Of a stretch of 64,000 bases of DNA, positions 52,770 through 63,933 are shown piece after piece. The stretch spans positions 394,810 to 458,809 of the forward strand of contig JARFXV010001252.1 in the NCBI GenBank assembly GCA_031761425.1. The letters are read 5' to 3'. The position numbers were made by a program, and so were the translations under genes. This stretch comes from Cosmopolites sordidus. Lineage: Eukaryota > Arthropoda > Insecta > Coleoptera > Curculionidae. The notes under the pieces were generated by a model. The model was not told the origin of the DNA, made no database searches, and saw nothing but the letters and a program-made list of their open reading frames with translations. The first letter of the stretch is position 1, and each line of letters opens with the position of its first letter.

Positions 52770-54010
52770 ACGAGGTGTGTAAATAAAGTAATGAGACTGG
52801 AGTAATGTGTGAATGATTGTGGCGTGTTCATATATTTTTTCTCCTTTATTTGGGTTTTTCGCCACTGTCTAAAACTCAAAAAAATTGTTGTCAATGTAAG
52901 TATCGTTGACATACAAAAAATATATTTACTTTTACTCGTTACTTTATATATTACAAATTAATATAATTTATTTTTTAGTTCAGTTTTGAAAACGGGGGGA
53001 CATTACCCTCCGAAACGTTAACGTTAAAAGTTTGTAAATTTTTTTATAACATTTTTATATCTTTAAAATTTTGTTCGTTAAGCAAATTTATTACAAAAAA
53101 GAATCACTGAGAAATGTGTCTCCGTTTGGTTTTTTGTTTTTACCCAGTGATTCTTTCTTTAAATAAGAACAGGTATTTTTGATATTTTTTGAGTTTTAGA
53201 CAGTGGCGAAAAACCCAAATAAAGGAGAAAAAATAAATGAGACTGGAAGCATAGTGTTCGATCTGGAAACATTGGTGGCTTGCCTCTTGGAGAGGTGGCG
53301 GGCCAACAAGTGGCTTGTCCTGTTCCAGATTTGGACATAGTGCGGCGGAAACTTTTGCAAAACCTCAACAGGGCCATGCAACAGTGTTTTGTCAAGGGCC
53401 TAGGTTTCGGGAGGTTTAAGGCATTTTCAGAAGGCCGGAACTTGGTCTGAACCTGGCCGGGACTGAACCTCGTAGCGAAAGGCCTTTAACAATGAGAAGT
53501 GATGAAAATGTCCACAGAATCCGAGATTTTGAACGTTTTGATCGTCGACTGGTCAAAATGATAGAGGAAGAGCTGAATTTGACACACACAAGCGTTCTTC
53601 AGATTTTGACTAATGAGTTGGGGAAAAAGAAAATCTGCTCGAAAATAGAACCGAAAAACCTTTAGCAAGATCAATAGAATAACAGGAGAAAAACATGACT
53701 TGACTTTTTGGGGGGATTTAAATTAACGATTTCAATTAACACGTTTTTGGCAAGTAAAATCCTTTTGGCAAGTAGGATCCCTGTGGTTTCGCAGCCCTCC
53801 TATTCACTATGTTTGAGTCCTTGTGACTTTTTCCTTTTCACAAGATTAAATATTCACCTCAAAGGACACAATTTTCTGACATTAGAGAATATTGAAAAGG
53901 CCGTAACTAACCAGCTGAATGTGAACAATTCGTTTCAGCGCTGTATGAGTTTACAAGGCAACTACTTTGAAGGAGACAACGTGGATTGTAATTTCAATTC
54001 AATAATTTTT
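52770..54010 (+). mobile_element. mariner element with internal inverted-repeat insertion
   Basis: The 5' terminus ACGAGGTGTGTAAATAAAGTAATGAGACTGG (52769-52799) is a mariner-type TIR. An inverted-repeat insert follows, after which AATGAGACTGGAA recurs at 53235. Coding parts: MRSDENVHRIRDFERFDRRLVKMIEEELNLTHTSVLQILTNELGKKKIC (53490-53640), then after a deletion of the first two catalytic blocks VSQPSYSLCLSPCDFFLFTRLNIHLKGHNFLTLENIEKAV and SLQGNYFEGDNVD at the C-terminus. Inactive. Confidence 0.82.
52836..53234. repeat. Foldback insertion with 50-bp inverted arms
   Basis: TTTTTTCTCCTTTATTTGGG...GTCTAAAACTCAAAAA (52838-52888) is repeated as its complement at 53182-53232. About 290 bp of loop contains a second inverted pair (AAGAATCACTGAG / CAGTGATTCTTT). 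The short mariner sequence AATGAGACTGGA is found outside both arms. Confidence 0.75.
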
Positions 54011-54035
54011 TTAATCATTCTCATTATATTAGTTA

Positions 54036-54268
54036 TTAGGTTGTTAAGAAAGTTCGCGATTTTTATTTTAATTTTAAATGCTGTATGGTATTTTCAAAAG
54101 AATTTATGTTAAATTGCTTTAACCGCTATAAATAAACGTGCTTTTTCGTTGGCAAAAGTATGTTGATTGTAATGGTTTTTATTCCGATTAATATATTTTT
54201 GCTTCAGCTGAGATATGTGTACTTCATTTTAATGGTTAAAAACCGCAATAACTTTCTTAACAACCTTA
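54036..54268. mobile_element. MITE with mariner-type TIRs
   Basis: The ends TTAGGTTGTTAAGAAAGTT (left) and TAAGGTTGTTAAGAAAGTT (right, complement) form TIRs that extend through GCG.TTTTTA. They are flanked by TA on both sides (54034-54035, 54269-54270). The element is 233 bp, non-coding, about 110 bp downstream of the exon 1 donor. Confidence 0.85.
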
Positions 54269-54382
54269 TATATACCTCTTATGGAAATTACTTAACAGCA
54301 TTCTGTAAGAAATTACAATACATCAATTTTCTATAATAAATCCTAATAATTGACTAATAGAAATACAAACAAGAATACTTAC

Positions 54383-56509
54383 ATGAAATCATTGCGTTTT
54401 TCCGATATTGAATATATGTTCTTCCACAAGAGCAATCCAAAATGCCTTTGCTGATTTTGAACTTCTCGATAATTATGCAACGTTATATATTCTTTGTCGA
54501 GTTGAACCAATAATCGATTCGCTAAATACGAAAATAGAGGGCAAATTCCAGCAAGCAGGAATCGCACCTGGCCCGATGCTGCATCATCGCTTAAAAACAT
54601 TTCTGGCATTACAGATGCTGACCGAACCGCCAGCGAGTAAAAACCTTTTTTGATTTCGTGAATTAGCCTTTTATTACCAGTTTCTTTATAGCTAAGCAGA
54701 ACTGCATTAAGCTCAACCGGAACTAAGACGTTACTTACATTTTCTGAGTTAAAATTAGTTCCGTATTCGATGTTGCGAATTATTCGAAGCAACATCATTT
54801 GGATTAGGCTTTCTGCTAATGGAATCATTTGCATTTTGTATAAATTCAATTTAGGCATGTCAGTTTTATTTACTTCGAAATTTTTCAATAAAACAATTTC
54901 CTCATTAACGCCCTTATTTAAATATATTGATTGTTTTAATTTAACTAGGAGGTTTCTTTGATCACTGTGATGGATTAAGCAACAGAGAATGTTCAAAATA
55001 TCATTTGATGAATCAGAAATATCATATGTGTTTAGTAAATGCAGTGCTGATAATTGCCAGGTATATTTTAATGATTCTGGAACGTTGTTGATTTTTGTAT
55101 AGTTACGAGATATTTTGTATGATATTGGAAACTGTTGATCCATTTCTTTATTAATATTATCCAGTATCTTTTGTAGTGGTTCGGAAATTTCAGTGCTTAA
55201 TAGTTCTGAAATTCCTTTAACTGAATATTTATAGAACCATTTATAATATATACTTAAGGAATCAAGTTTGCCTGATAATGCTCGTGGATCTTTCAAACAT
55301 GCATCAGGAACAGTGACGCTTGTAAGGAAAGTGTGTAAAGCCTGCCTCCAACTTAGGAGTTCTATGGTTTTGACAATATATTCGTCAGTTTTCATGCTGT
55401 TCATGAAGCAAACAAATAGTTGCCGCATGAAAACTAGATATTCCTGACGTAAATTCAGATAGTTCGAACAAATCGAATTTTTGAACATATCTGGTACTGA
55501 TTTCCTCTTTATGGCAAGTAAGTATTGATAGACTGAGCCTTTCTGAGCGTATTTTAGCTCAAATACATCTCTTAACTTATGTAACTCTACTTGAAAAGCA
55601 TAATTTGCAGCATCGAAAAGACCACTGTCATTTTTGGAATAATTATTTATCCATCTACAGTCCAGTGGTAAATGTCCATCTCTGTTATCAAAGAATTTTG
55701 CAACTTTACTGAATCTTTCTAGAATACCATGCCATTCTTGTTGGGGTAAGACATTTTTCAGCTGTAATGTTTTATAGTCAAGATTGTCTTGAGAACTTAT
55801 AGTGTAACAGATAATTAACAGATTTGTTATTTTATAGAAACTGATGTCATCAAATAATTTGGATTGAAGTTTAACATATTCAAGATCTGCCCAAATTGAT
55901 AGATCCTTTGAACCTTTTAACTGATCTTTCCTACTCACTCCCTTTACACCTTCTGAAACACTTTCAGTTCTGTTTATAGTATCACTGATGTTTTTAACTG
56001 CTGTCTTTATATTGTTATTAAACCCTTCCATTGCCTTTTCAAATAAGCAAATTTCATACCTGGCTTTTTCGTGTTCAGACCACCTTGGAAGATTTTTTGT
56101 ACTCAATGTAATATTCTTACCGAACAAATCTGTATTTTCTAGCTTTTCGTTCAAACACCGATAAACACCATCCTTAATCACTTCCAGTATGTTGTTGCAA
56201 TTAAATTCTGATGATGAACGGGTTTTGTAATATACCTCAATGCATGTACTACAGAAGGCTTCTGGGAGAGGAATACCATGGGTGATTTGTTTGGCAATTA
56301 AAGAAGAGCATCGTAATATGTCGGTATGGTTCGGTTTGTCACTTAAAATCAGAGTGGAAATAAATTCGTGAATACTTATTAACGCATTGATGTCCTTAGG
56401 GTTGGTTAAGCCTTCGTGATCAATAAGACTTTTTAAGTCAAAATTTAGTTTTTGAACTGATTCAAAATCGTTGAGCATATATATTTCTACACCTCTGTTT
56501 CTCATAGCT
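54383..56509 (-). CDS. MDN1: Midasin, local exon 1 (end of AAA+ module, linker)
   Basis: This 2,127-nt exon of 709 codons is the largest here. The acceptor is CTTTTTTTGCAG/AGCTATG and the donor is GATTTCAT/GTAAGT. The first base is the third base of a codon, presumably Arg, giving the motif RAMRNRGVEIYML that closes an AAA+ module in midasin, most likely the last of the six. Next comes LTNPKDINALISIHEFISTL and QITHGIPLPEAFCSTCIEVYYKTR, then about 600 residues of helical linker including WSEHEKARYEICLFEKAMEGF, LKYTWQLSALHLLNTYD and HFGLLLWKNIYSISEKRNDF. The frame is fully open, so the gene looks functional. Reading past the donor stops at once. Part of this exon is copied at 52478-52616. Dynein heavy chain was considered because both are giant AAA+ proteins, but the motifs are those of midasin. 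Confidence 0.95.
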
Positions 56510-56841
56510 CTGCAAAAAAAGTACAGTATTAATATTAGATATGCATATATATAAACCTTGTCATAACAGGTTATGATACATTATATTTCATTTTTTTAAG
56601 TATTTTTAAAAATAACTTATTTTCATTATTTAAAAATCTACCATCGAATCACTTAAGAAGGTACTAAAATAGTATTGTACAAAAATTATGGGGCTTTCTA
56701 TGTCTCGTTTTCATAAATTCAGGCAGGAATTCATGATGAATTGTGTGTTATAGTATCGTCTTTTAGAGGTAAACAAGGTCTTTAGGCAGATTTATATAGA
56801 CTATTTTACTTATAATAAACGATACTATAATTATGTGAAAC
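56510..56841. other. Intron upstream of exon 1, nothing recognised
   Basis: Start of an intron that must extend beyond 64000, since I find no AAA+ motifs (Walker A or B) on the minus strand to the right of exon 1. Confidence 0.5.
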
Positions 56842-57072
56842 AAAGCACTTCAACTTTGTTTTAGATCACTATATTTAATAGAATACTATTTGGCGTGACG
56901 GCCGTTTTGTAGTAACAACTACATGAAAGAGACGCATCATTGAAAATGAAATTCAAATGAAAAAATAATTCATTTTGAATCGTCCTGATGGTGTGTTTGA
57001 TACTACGAAACGGCAGCACGCAAAATATTATTCTATTAAATGTAGTGATCAAAAACAAAGATGAAGTGCTTT
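56842..57072. mobile_element. Foldback MITE, 231 bp
   Basis: AAAGCACTTCAACTTTG at the left and the complement AAAGCACTTCATCTTTG at the right. The arms continue for about 70 bp (GATCACTA.ATTTAATAGAATA.TATTT.GCGTG) around a short loop. Non-coding; the minus-strand frame through it is accidental. Confidence 0.85.
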
Positions 57073-57539
57073 CTACACACAGTCAAAATGTACGGTCACA
57101 AAGTGACAGAAGAATCAATTCACAGAATTACACATACCTGCGAATTTAAACTTTCCGATCATTGGATAATGTTTAACTAGGGATCTTTTATATTTCTGGC
57201 ATGCTGATATAAAAGGTAAAAAATAAAACAATAAGAAAAACACAGGGAGGTTTAGGGACTGTGATCGACTAAACCCTACTGTGGAAAACCTAAAAAAAAA
57301 CTGAACATGTTCGCCGAACTTACACGAGCTCGTCTCTAGTTCTCAGTAACTTTAAATTCAAAAACATGAAAAGTAATCATAAAGGATCAATTAAAATATG
57401 CTAAATCAACTATAATATGTCTGATCGAACGGCAAATTGTCTAATTCCTGGTGGTAGTCGGAGAAGTAGACAATTGATAAAAAAGAAACGTGAAACATTA
57501 ATTCAATAAGAAAATATATTAAATATTTACTATCTAGCT
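57073..57539. other. Intron, nothing recognised
   Basis: AT-rich; no repeat or coding similarity identified. Confidence 0.4.
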
Positions 57540-58635
57540 TTATATTGTACCAATGCCAGTACCAACGAGTATGCCTACTGGCAATTCGGTGTAACTATGC
57601 AGGGGTCCCCTAAAGGTCTGGAATCGGTACTGACCGGGTACTGTGCAAAGTGGCCAGTTTTTAGGTCCAGTGATATAACCCTGCTTGACTGCTCCACTCA
57701 CGCAGAAAGCAGAGTGCTTTGTGTAACCTATTTGTAAACTTAACAGAATACCTATTACTTTAAAATCACCACACATTAGCCACTCGTGTTCCTGGTACTT
57801 GATTTTGCAACAACATCATATCAAGATTTCCGTATGTTTCTAGCATAATAACTGAATAAGCAACGGGTACAGATGCAAGTTTGTTCTCATTGTGAAGAAA
57901 AACGTACTTCAAACTACGCTTGGAGGCATCGATAAAAAGTCTCCAGTAGCTAGGGCCATACTGTGGTAATCCTAGTTTCAGCAAAACCTTCGAAATATTG
58001 TTGCCCAAAAAATATTGTAAACCAAAGTTCCCTCTTCAGAAAAGAAGGGTATACATTCTTGTGCGCGATGTTTGTACCAACAGTACGTCGTCCCTGGTGT
58101 CAACATGTTCCATTCGCGAACTCTGGACCCGAGTATCAATATCATCAGGCGTGAAATCAATGTCAGAGGTAGGGCTTGTCATTTCTGCGTCAGATTCACC
58201 AGAAGGCCAATCCTGTAAATGTTCCGGACGCTGTGGTACTGGTGTATCAGAGCCATGAGAAACGGGTAAAACTTCGGATGGAATATTACTTGGTTATACA
58301 ATGCTACTTTTATTCCTGCTGTTAAATTCCTTTACATTCACAAAACAGAAGTAGCAGTGAGTACTGTGGTCCCTAGGTTGTCGCTACACCATTGGAATTC
58401 CGAATGGCAACGCTGTTCGATTACTGTCCACCCATTGCCGTAACTGCTCTATACAGGTTTTATAAGCCGTATGTGGTGCCCACGGACTTGTCTTGATCTC
58501 CCAGTTTGGTGCCGAAGTAGGCATAGTAGGCCTTTCTCACGAACTAGGTTATATTGCGCCGCAGGGGACACAAAATTTCCACACACATACCAAAATGTAT
58601 CTGGATTGTTCTGGCAGCCACGACGCGGCATATCG
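57540..58635 (-). pseudogene. Repeat-associated 'PRRCxNxPDxFxYVCG' protein, broken
   Basis: The minus strand starts MPRRGCQNNPDTFWYVCGNFVS at 58631. It then continues, frameshifted, through VRKAYYAYFGTKLGDQDKS, CIEQLRQWVDSN, FGIPMVWRQPRDHSTHCYFCFVNVKEFN, HRAQECIPFFSEEGTLVYN, LGLPQYGPSYWRLFIDASKRSLKYVFLHNENKLASVPVAYS and CGDFKVIGILLSLQIGYTKHSAFC. I recognise this order from a protein that is present in many copies in arthropod genomes and usually listed as uncharacterised. It has cysteine pairs (YVCG, HCYFC) suggestive of zinc binding and a D-S-KRSLK block. At least five frame disruptions mean it is dead here. Its biochemical function is unknown to me. Confidence 0.7.
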
Positions 58636-59009
58636 ACAATAATAAGTTCAATAAATAGATTAACACATTATGTCACTCATGTATAGAACATTTATGCAAA
58701 CACAAATCTATTTTCACTAGCAAGCGCAGCATAACTCAGACTGTAGCGGACAAAGCGCAACAACAGAATGGCGCCACTCAGCAAAACATGCTGTTCTACA
58801 GTGTTGCCGGCTCTAGACTGTGAGTGCGATTATACAGGGTTGTCAGAAGGCCGCAGGACATTGAATTAATAAATGAATCTAGAAATCTAGAAATAAAGTA
58901 ACACTTCTCCTAACAACATAAGAAGTGCTTTAGTGCATGTGATAAAAAAAAACGTAATATGGATAAAAAAAAATGTAATATGGTGTAGGAAAATTAACGT
59001 CAGATCCTG
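58636..59009. other. Intron, nothing recognised
   Basis: No coding similarity. TACAGGGTTGTCAGAAGG near 58835 resembles a DNA-transposon terminus. Confidence 0.35.
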
Positions 59010-59640
59010 ATTCAGGATACAAAAGTCATCCTAAAAAGCAATGCAGGATGGCGGCAATAAAATCGTCGCACCAACCAAGCACCATAACCGAATTTTGAAG
59101 CGGATAGTTACGGAACTACCTAAACTTTGAAAGCAGGAACATTACTCTGCCCGTGAGGTGGCATTATAAAAGTGCGATCTATTTCGGAGTGTTAGCGCGC
59201 TGGGGGAAGGCTGTTTGATTTAACTCTACACTGTTAACAGATAACGAAACTTGAATATGCAATGTAATGACTAGACAAATAGTTTTTCGCTATGACAACG
59301 GCAGTTCTTATACGTTTTTAACCATTTGGAATTATTTAACTTATGCGCTCTATGTTCATCCGACTTGATCACTTTCGATTATCACTTATTCCGTTCGTTT
59401 AAAATTCTCTGAAGGAAAAAAAACATTCAATGAAGAAAAGCGTTAAAATATATTTGGATTCGTTTTTTGCTGATAAGCTTTCAACAATATATGAACACTA
59501 CATAGAGAAGTTAAACAGAAGCCAAGGTAAAGAAAATAGGAAGAGGTTAGGTAATAACAAGGTTAATGAAGGTAAAAAATCTAATGTCATATCTAATTCA
59601 TTATTTTATATATTAAATAAAATACGAGCATATAGCTAAA
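59010..59640 (+). pseudogene. Tc1/mariner transposase fragments
   Basis: 59010-59220 has weak similarity to a Tc1 DNA-binding region (RIVTELPKLKAGTLLS-type frame). From about 59260 comes a mariner C-terminal part in several frames: RYDNGSSYTFLT (second catalytic block), LTYALYVHPTxSP, then ILWKEKTFNEE and VKIYLDSFFADKLSTIYEHYIEKLNR, the usual end of the transposase. The 69-codon frame at 59430-59639 is therefore a transposase remnant. Confidence 0.55.
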
Positions 59641-59869
59641 AGTCAGATTTTCAGTCAGACTTTTCTGATTGCATTTTTAAAAAGTAGCTTCGTTTTTCGT
59701 AACGTTCAATGAATTTCAAGCAGATATGATATTTAGTTTTGCTTTGAGTCCTGGAAGAAACGAGTTTCGTGTGTTGATTGAACACTATTTTTTTGCGTGG
59801 AAAAACTGGAAACTCTGCTCCTTTACATTTCATGGTTTACAAGTGGTATATTTAGTTTCGATGTGGTCG

Positions 59870-60430
59870 AACCATCACGAATAACGCTCCGCGCTCAGGA
59901 GAGGTCGCTATTGAGGGACTGGTCAACAAAATCAATGATATCGTGTTGGCCGATATCAGAGTGAAAGTTTGAGAGATTGTTCAGATGATAAGCACCTCGT
60001 ACGAAGGCATACCGTAAATTCTACACGAACATTTGGGTGTAGGTAAGCCATCAGCATGATGTCTGAAGCGATTCGTGATTGTTGATATAACTTGGATATA
60101 TTCACAACAGAAACTGTCAAAACAGTTAATCACAAGAGAGCATTATGCTGCATTATTAGTTAAATTTCATTTGGCAAACAAACAAAGTACTGCTTTACCA
60201 CGACACGGGACACCCTAATTTGTATGCCGTTGCAACAGCGAAATTGGTCAATTTGCTCTACAGATTGATGGCCACAATGGCTGGCTGGAATGAAATTCAA
60301 ATCATATGAAGAGATCATTGTCGAAACAGAGATTTTGCTCGACAAGCTGTACTTTTTGGAAGGTATAAAAAAAATTGTAGAATCTTTGGGCGAAGTCTAC
60401 AGAGCTAAAAGGAAAATCTGACAGTTTACT
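59870..60430 (+). pseudogene. mariner transposase pseudogene
   Basis: The plus strand, in changing frames: NNAPRSGEVAIEGLVNKINDIVLADIRVKV (DNA-binding region), ILHEHLGVGKPSA, YYAALLVKFHLANKQ-like sequence, FVCRCNSEIGQF, and an end that reads SNEEIIVETEIL, LDKLYFLEGIKKI and EVYRAKRKI. No frame is intact. A shorter copy of the C-terminal part recurs at 62150-62285. Confidence 0.65.
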
Positions 60431-60860
60431 CTACACTCGTATGACATTACCCCCTAAAAACAAAACAGTAACAACCCTGGACCTGGAGTCCAGAGTTGTC
60501 ACTAAAAATACCTTATCGGTTATTAAAAACATAGAGTGTGATAACAAAAAACGATTCTTCAGCTATCCTTAGAATGCGACCGGAATGCAGCCTTATCAGT
60601 AGTTCAAGTATAAATAGGATGAATGAGCCCGTCAGACTTCGAATCGAATCGAGCTAGAGATTCGATTAAAAGTCGGAAGAGTCGACCTGGTCAGAAGTCA
60701 ATACGAATCTTGACTTCTAGTCTCCGTTTCGTTTCATAAGAAGTACATTGTTCATTTATAATAATTAGTGTATTAGTATTTGAATAATTTTTTTTAAAAA
60801 CGCAAACACAAGTCTCGCTTACAAAACTCCAGTCAATTTTTTTGTTAACTAAAAGACAAA
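60431..60860 (+). promoter_or_regulatory. TATA/initiator-like signals, possible solo LTR
   Basis: TATAAATAGG at about 60611 is followed some 25 nt later by GTCAGACTTCG, the spacing of an insect TATA box and TCAGT-type initiator. The flanking repeats match 62290-62400, which lacks this block, suggesting an insertion of a few hundred bp here. Direct repeats GAATCGAATCG lie around it. A solo LTR would fit, but I cannot define ends or a target duplication. Confidence 0.25.
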
Positions 60861-62060
60861 CATACACAATATAAGAAAATAAAGTGAATGTTTTAAAATG
60901 AAAATCTGAACAAGTTCTTTTTTTTATTGAGAGCTGTTCTAGTATATTTGTTCAGTTTTTTTGCTCATATATTTGATTGAACTAAATAATTACTGGTGAA
61001 TACTACGGAATAGAATAATACAATTTACTTAATTTACAATTATAATGGTCTTTCTGGCATATTTTTTGCCTTTAGCAATGAGGCGAATTTTCAATTAAAG
61101 GGGAATGTAAACTAATTAATTACATTGGGTGAATGAAATTCGATATATAGAATAAAAAAAAATACAAGAGAGATCGTCTCATTTTACGTACGTTTTGGAA
61201 GATGCGTCGAACTGAGCATTATTATATATTGTGAATTTATTGTGTATTTATTTACAAAACATAAATAACATCTGCCCAACCTTCAATTTAAATTAAAAAA
61301 TTACAATCTATTTTGCTTAATAAAGCTATGTCGAATGACCGTTTACAATCACATTTTGACTCTTTCAAAGGATAATCTAATATAGTATTCTGTGATTTTT
61401 AATTTTTTGGGCCGAAATGACTATGACCAATTTAAAAGCATTATTTAAAGATCTGTGCTACGGTGCTACGGTACTGGTCTTATGTATGTATTAGCAGCTG
61501 TATTATGACAATACAATAAGGTTTGGTGGTCGTCATTTTGATTCATAATAGACCAATATTGCCATAAACGTCTTTGTTGATTTCATTTCAAATATGACCC
61601 CTTTTCGTTTAAGGGATATTTTTCGTAAGAAACTATTGGGTTGATGCAGAAGTTCGTCCCATTTTATTGAGGAACATTAAAGAAAAAAAATATTTCCTAA
61701 AAATTACATTTAAATAATATAGTATTTGCCGTTCTGTAATTTCTGAGGTTTCTAGTTAAAGAATTGATACAGGTGATTTTTCAAGTCTTCCAAGGAAGTA
61801 AAGTTTTTACCGTTTAAGCTGTTTTGAATCTATCGAAATAGATGATAGCCGGAGGGTGCAAGGTTGGGAGAGTACGGTGGATAAACTAGGTGATATCGGT
61901 CAAGTTGTAATGTTTATGTGTGGTGTAGCACCGTCTCGATGCTTGAATTCACTTAGTTGTGAACAGTACTTTTCCAAATTAACTTCACAAAATCTACAAA
62001 TCTAAATTATTCATTATTTGGCGATAAAGATAATGGAATAATATGTTTATATGGCTTAAA
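60861..62060. repeat. Tandem duplication, unit 1 (mariner debris)
   Basis: Shares long stretches with 62300-63330: TATATTTGATTGAACTAAATAATTRCTG, GCCTTTAGCAATGARGCGAATTT and CCTTCAATTTAAATT. The end includes a minus-strand mariner segment: AACTATTGGGTTGATGCAGAAGTTCGT (61628, a TIR-like start) and the complement of AGTACGGTGGAT, encoding the PPYSP-LAPS block at 61850-61885. Confidence 0.7.
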
Positions 62061-63660
62061 AAAGTTTGTTTTATAATTATCAACAATTTATCGTAACAAT
62101 GTACCGTACGTTGTATATTATTTGCATTTGCCCCCTGTGATTTCTTGACGTGAAGAAATGGCTGGCTGGAATAAAATTCACATCAAATGAAGAGACCGAA
62201 ATATTTTGCAGAGTTCGGCAAGTTCTACTTTTTGGAAGGCATAAAAAATTGGAAAATTTTTGAGCGTGTATTGAGCTAAAAGGAGAGTACATTTAAAAAC
62301 AAGGTTGGCTGAAGAATTTCTTTTTACTATCACATTCCATGTTTTTATAACTGATAAGCTATTTTCAGCAACATAACTCCAGTAATTTTTTTTTTGTTAA
62401 GTGGAGTTCTATTTTTTATTGACAAGTGTATTTTTTATAACTTTTTGCTCTTATATTTGATTAGACTAAATAATTGCTGTTGGATGGTATAGAATAAAAT
62501 ATATAATTTTGTTAATTTACAATTATAATCGCCTTTCAGTCACATTTTTTGCCTTTAGCAATGAAGCGAATTTAGCGATATTGGGTGAAGAAAAATCGAG
62601 AGCGATTGCGATTATTTCATACGTTTTGGAAGATGCGCCGGACTTTATTTTGAATTGGTCGTGAATTAATGAACTGCGTATCTATTGTGAATTTATTGTG
62701 TATCTATTTTGAAAACATAAATAACATCTGCTCAACCTTCAATTTAAATTTAAAAATTACAAACTATTTTGCTTAATAAGGCTATATCGAACGACTTTTT
62801 ACAATCACATTTTAACTCTTTCAAAGGATAATCTAACCATTATGACAAGGAAAAATAACTTTACTTTATTGAACACTATTCATACGGATGTGATTTCATT
62901 AAAAAATAATTGAAGTGGTCATCATTTTAATTCAAAATAGATCGATATGGCCATATGATCTCTTCCAAAATATGACCTCTTCCGTTAAAGGGATATTTTT
63001 CTTAAGAAATGCTAACAACTATTGGGTTGAGGCTGAAGAAAAATTTTATTTACTCAAAGCTACATTTAATTGATACCGTTGTGTGACCGTTTTGTAACTT
63101 CTGAGGTTTCTAGCTAATGAACTGATTCAGGTGATTATTCAAGTTTTCCAAGGAAGTGAATCTATCGAAATAGATGATAGTCGGAGGGTGCAAGGTTGGG
63201 AGAGTACGGTGGATAAATCAAGTGATACTGGCGAAGTTGTAAAACGTTATGTGTGGTCTCGCACTGTTTGAATGCTCGAATTCACTTAGTTGTGAACAGT
63301 ACTTCTCCAAATTAATGGTCTGGTTTGTCATTTTCTACCAAATGCATAGCATAACCTTATTCCGATGTACACTGGCTTTTGGGTTGGTTGCAAGGGCACC
63401 TTCGCGCTTACACCATGATTTTTTATGCTTAACATTATTATTTCCAATCCATTTTTCATCACCAGTAATCACCCGCTTTAAAAATACCATTCATCGACCT
63501 TGCTAACAATTTCCAAGTTGACGAAATCGCCTTAAGACTGTTGAAACTTTTTCGAAAATAAAAAAACATCGTATGTCAAAAATGCTCTATATTTTCTGCG
63601 CTTTTTAATGCTTGACAGAATTAAAAAAAAAACAATAAAATAAATATCTATCAAGTATTC
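62061..63660. repeat. Tandem duplication, unit 2 (mariner debris)
   Basis: Diverged repeat of about 60230-62060. It starts with a mariner C-terminal shard (62150-62285: TSNEETEIFCRV, FGRHKKLENF), then the shared non-coding stretch, then CTATTGGGTTGAGGCTGAAG (63021) and a minus-strand mariner part to about 63500. Divergence between the units shows that the duplication is old. Confidence 0.65.
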
Positions 63661-63700
63661 GTTGAAATTCCGTATGTTAAACAATATCAAAACTTTACCC

Positions 63701-63933
63701 GTGTGAAGTACTAAACTAGAAAAGATTTATACCGAAAAACCGAATCACTTTTTTAAACTTCTCGGCGTGCATTTTTTTAACCATGTTAGCATCATTACGA
63801 GATAATTTAATCTAGATTGAATCACCTTCTGATGCCGCTAACATGGTTAGCGAAACGCGTTTCTTTACACGATAATTTAAATAAAGTGATTTGGTGTTTA
63901 GTGCCAAATTTCGTCGAGTTTAGTGTTTCACAC
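63701..63933. repeat. Hammerhead palindrome repeat, copy c (complete)
   Basis: About 233 bp. The left end GTGTGAAGTACTAAACTAG and the right end (complement) GTGTGAAACACTAAACTCG are inverted. Inner arms ACCGAATCACTTTTTTAAACTTCTCG and the complement of AATAAAGTGATTTGGTG match. The centre contains TAATTTAATCTAGATTGA. Third member of the family at 19644 and 45900. Confidence 0.85.
63823..63866 (+). ncRNA. Hammerhead ribozyme-like core (copy c, plus)
   Basis: CTGATGC (63829-63835, last A changed to C), stem II GCTAAC-ATG-GTTAGC (63837-63851, perfect six base pairs), GAAA (63852-63855), ACGCGT, then TTC in place of GTC. Stem II and GAAA are intact; two other core positions are lost. Confidence 0.55.

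Noticed and set aside
54383..56509. Dynein heavy chain as the identity of the large exon
   Set aside because: The RAMRNRG closing motif and the linker blocks in exons 2-10 (HRALSDLF..GLSY, DRIK..PLSRFLTG, TLHKF) fit midasin and not dynein.
59430..59639. 69-codon basic protein
   Set aside because: The first half matches the C-terminal end of a mariner transposase (VKIYLDSFFAD..); the rest is chance extension.
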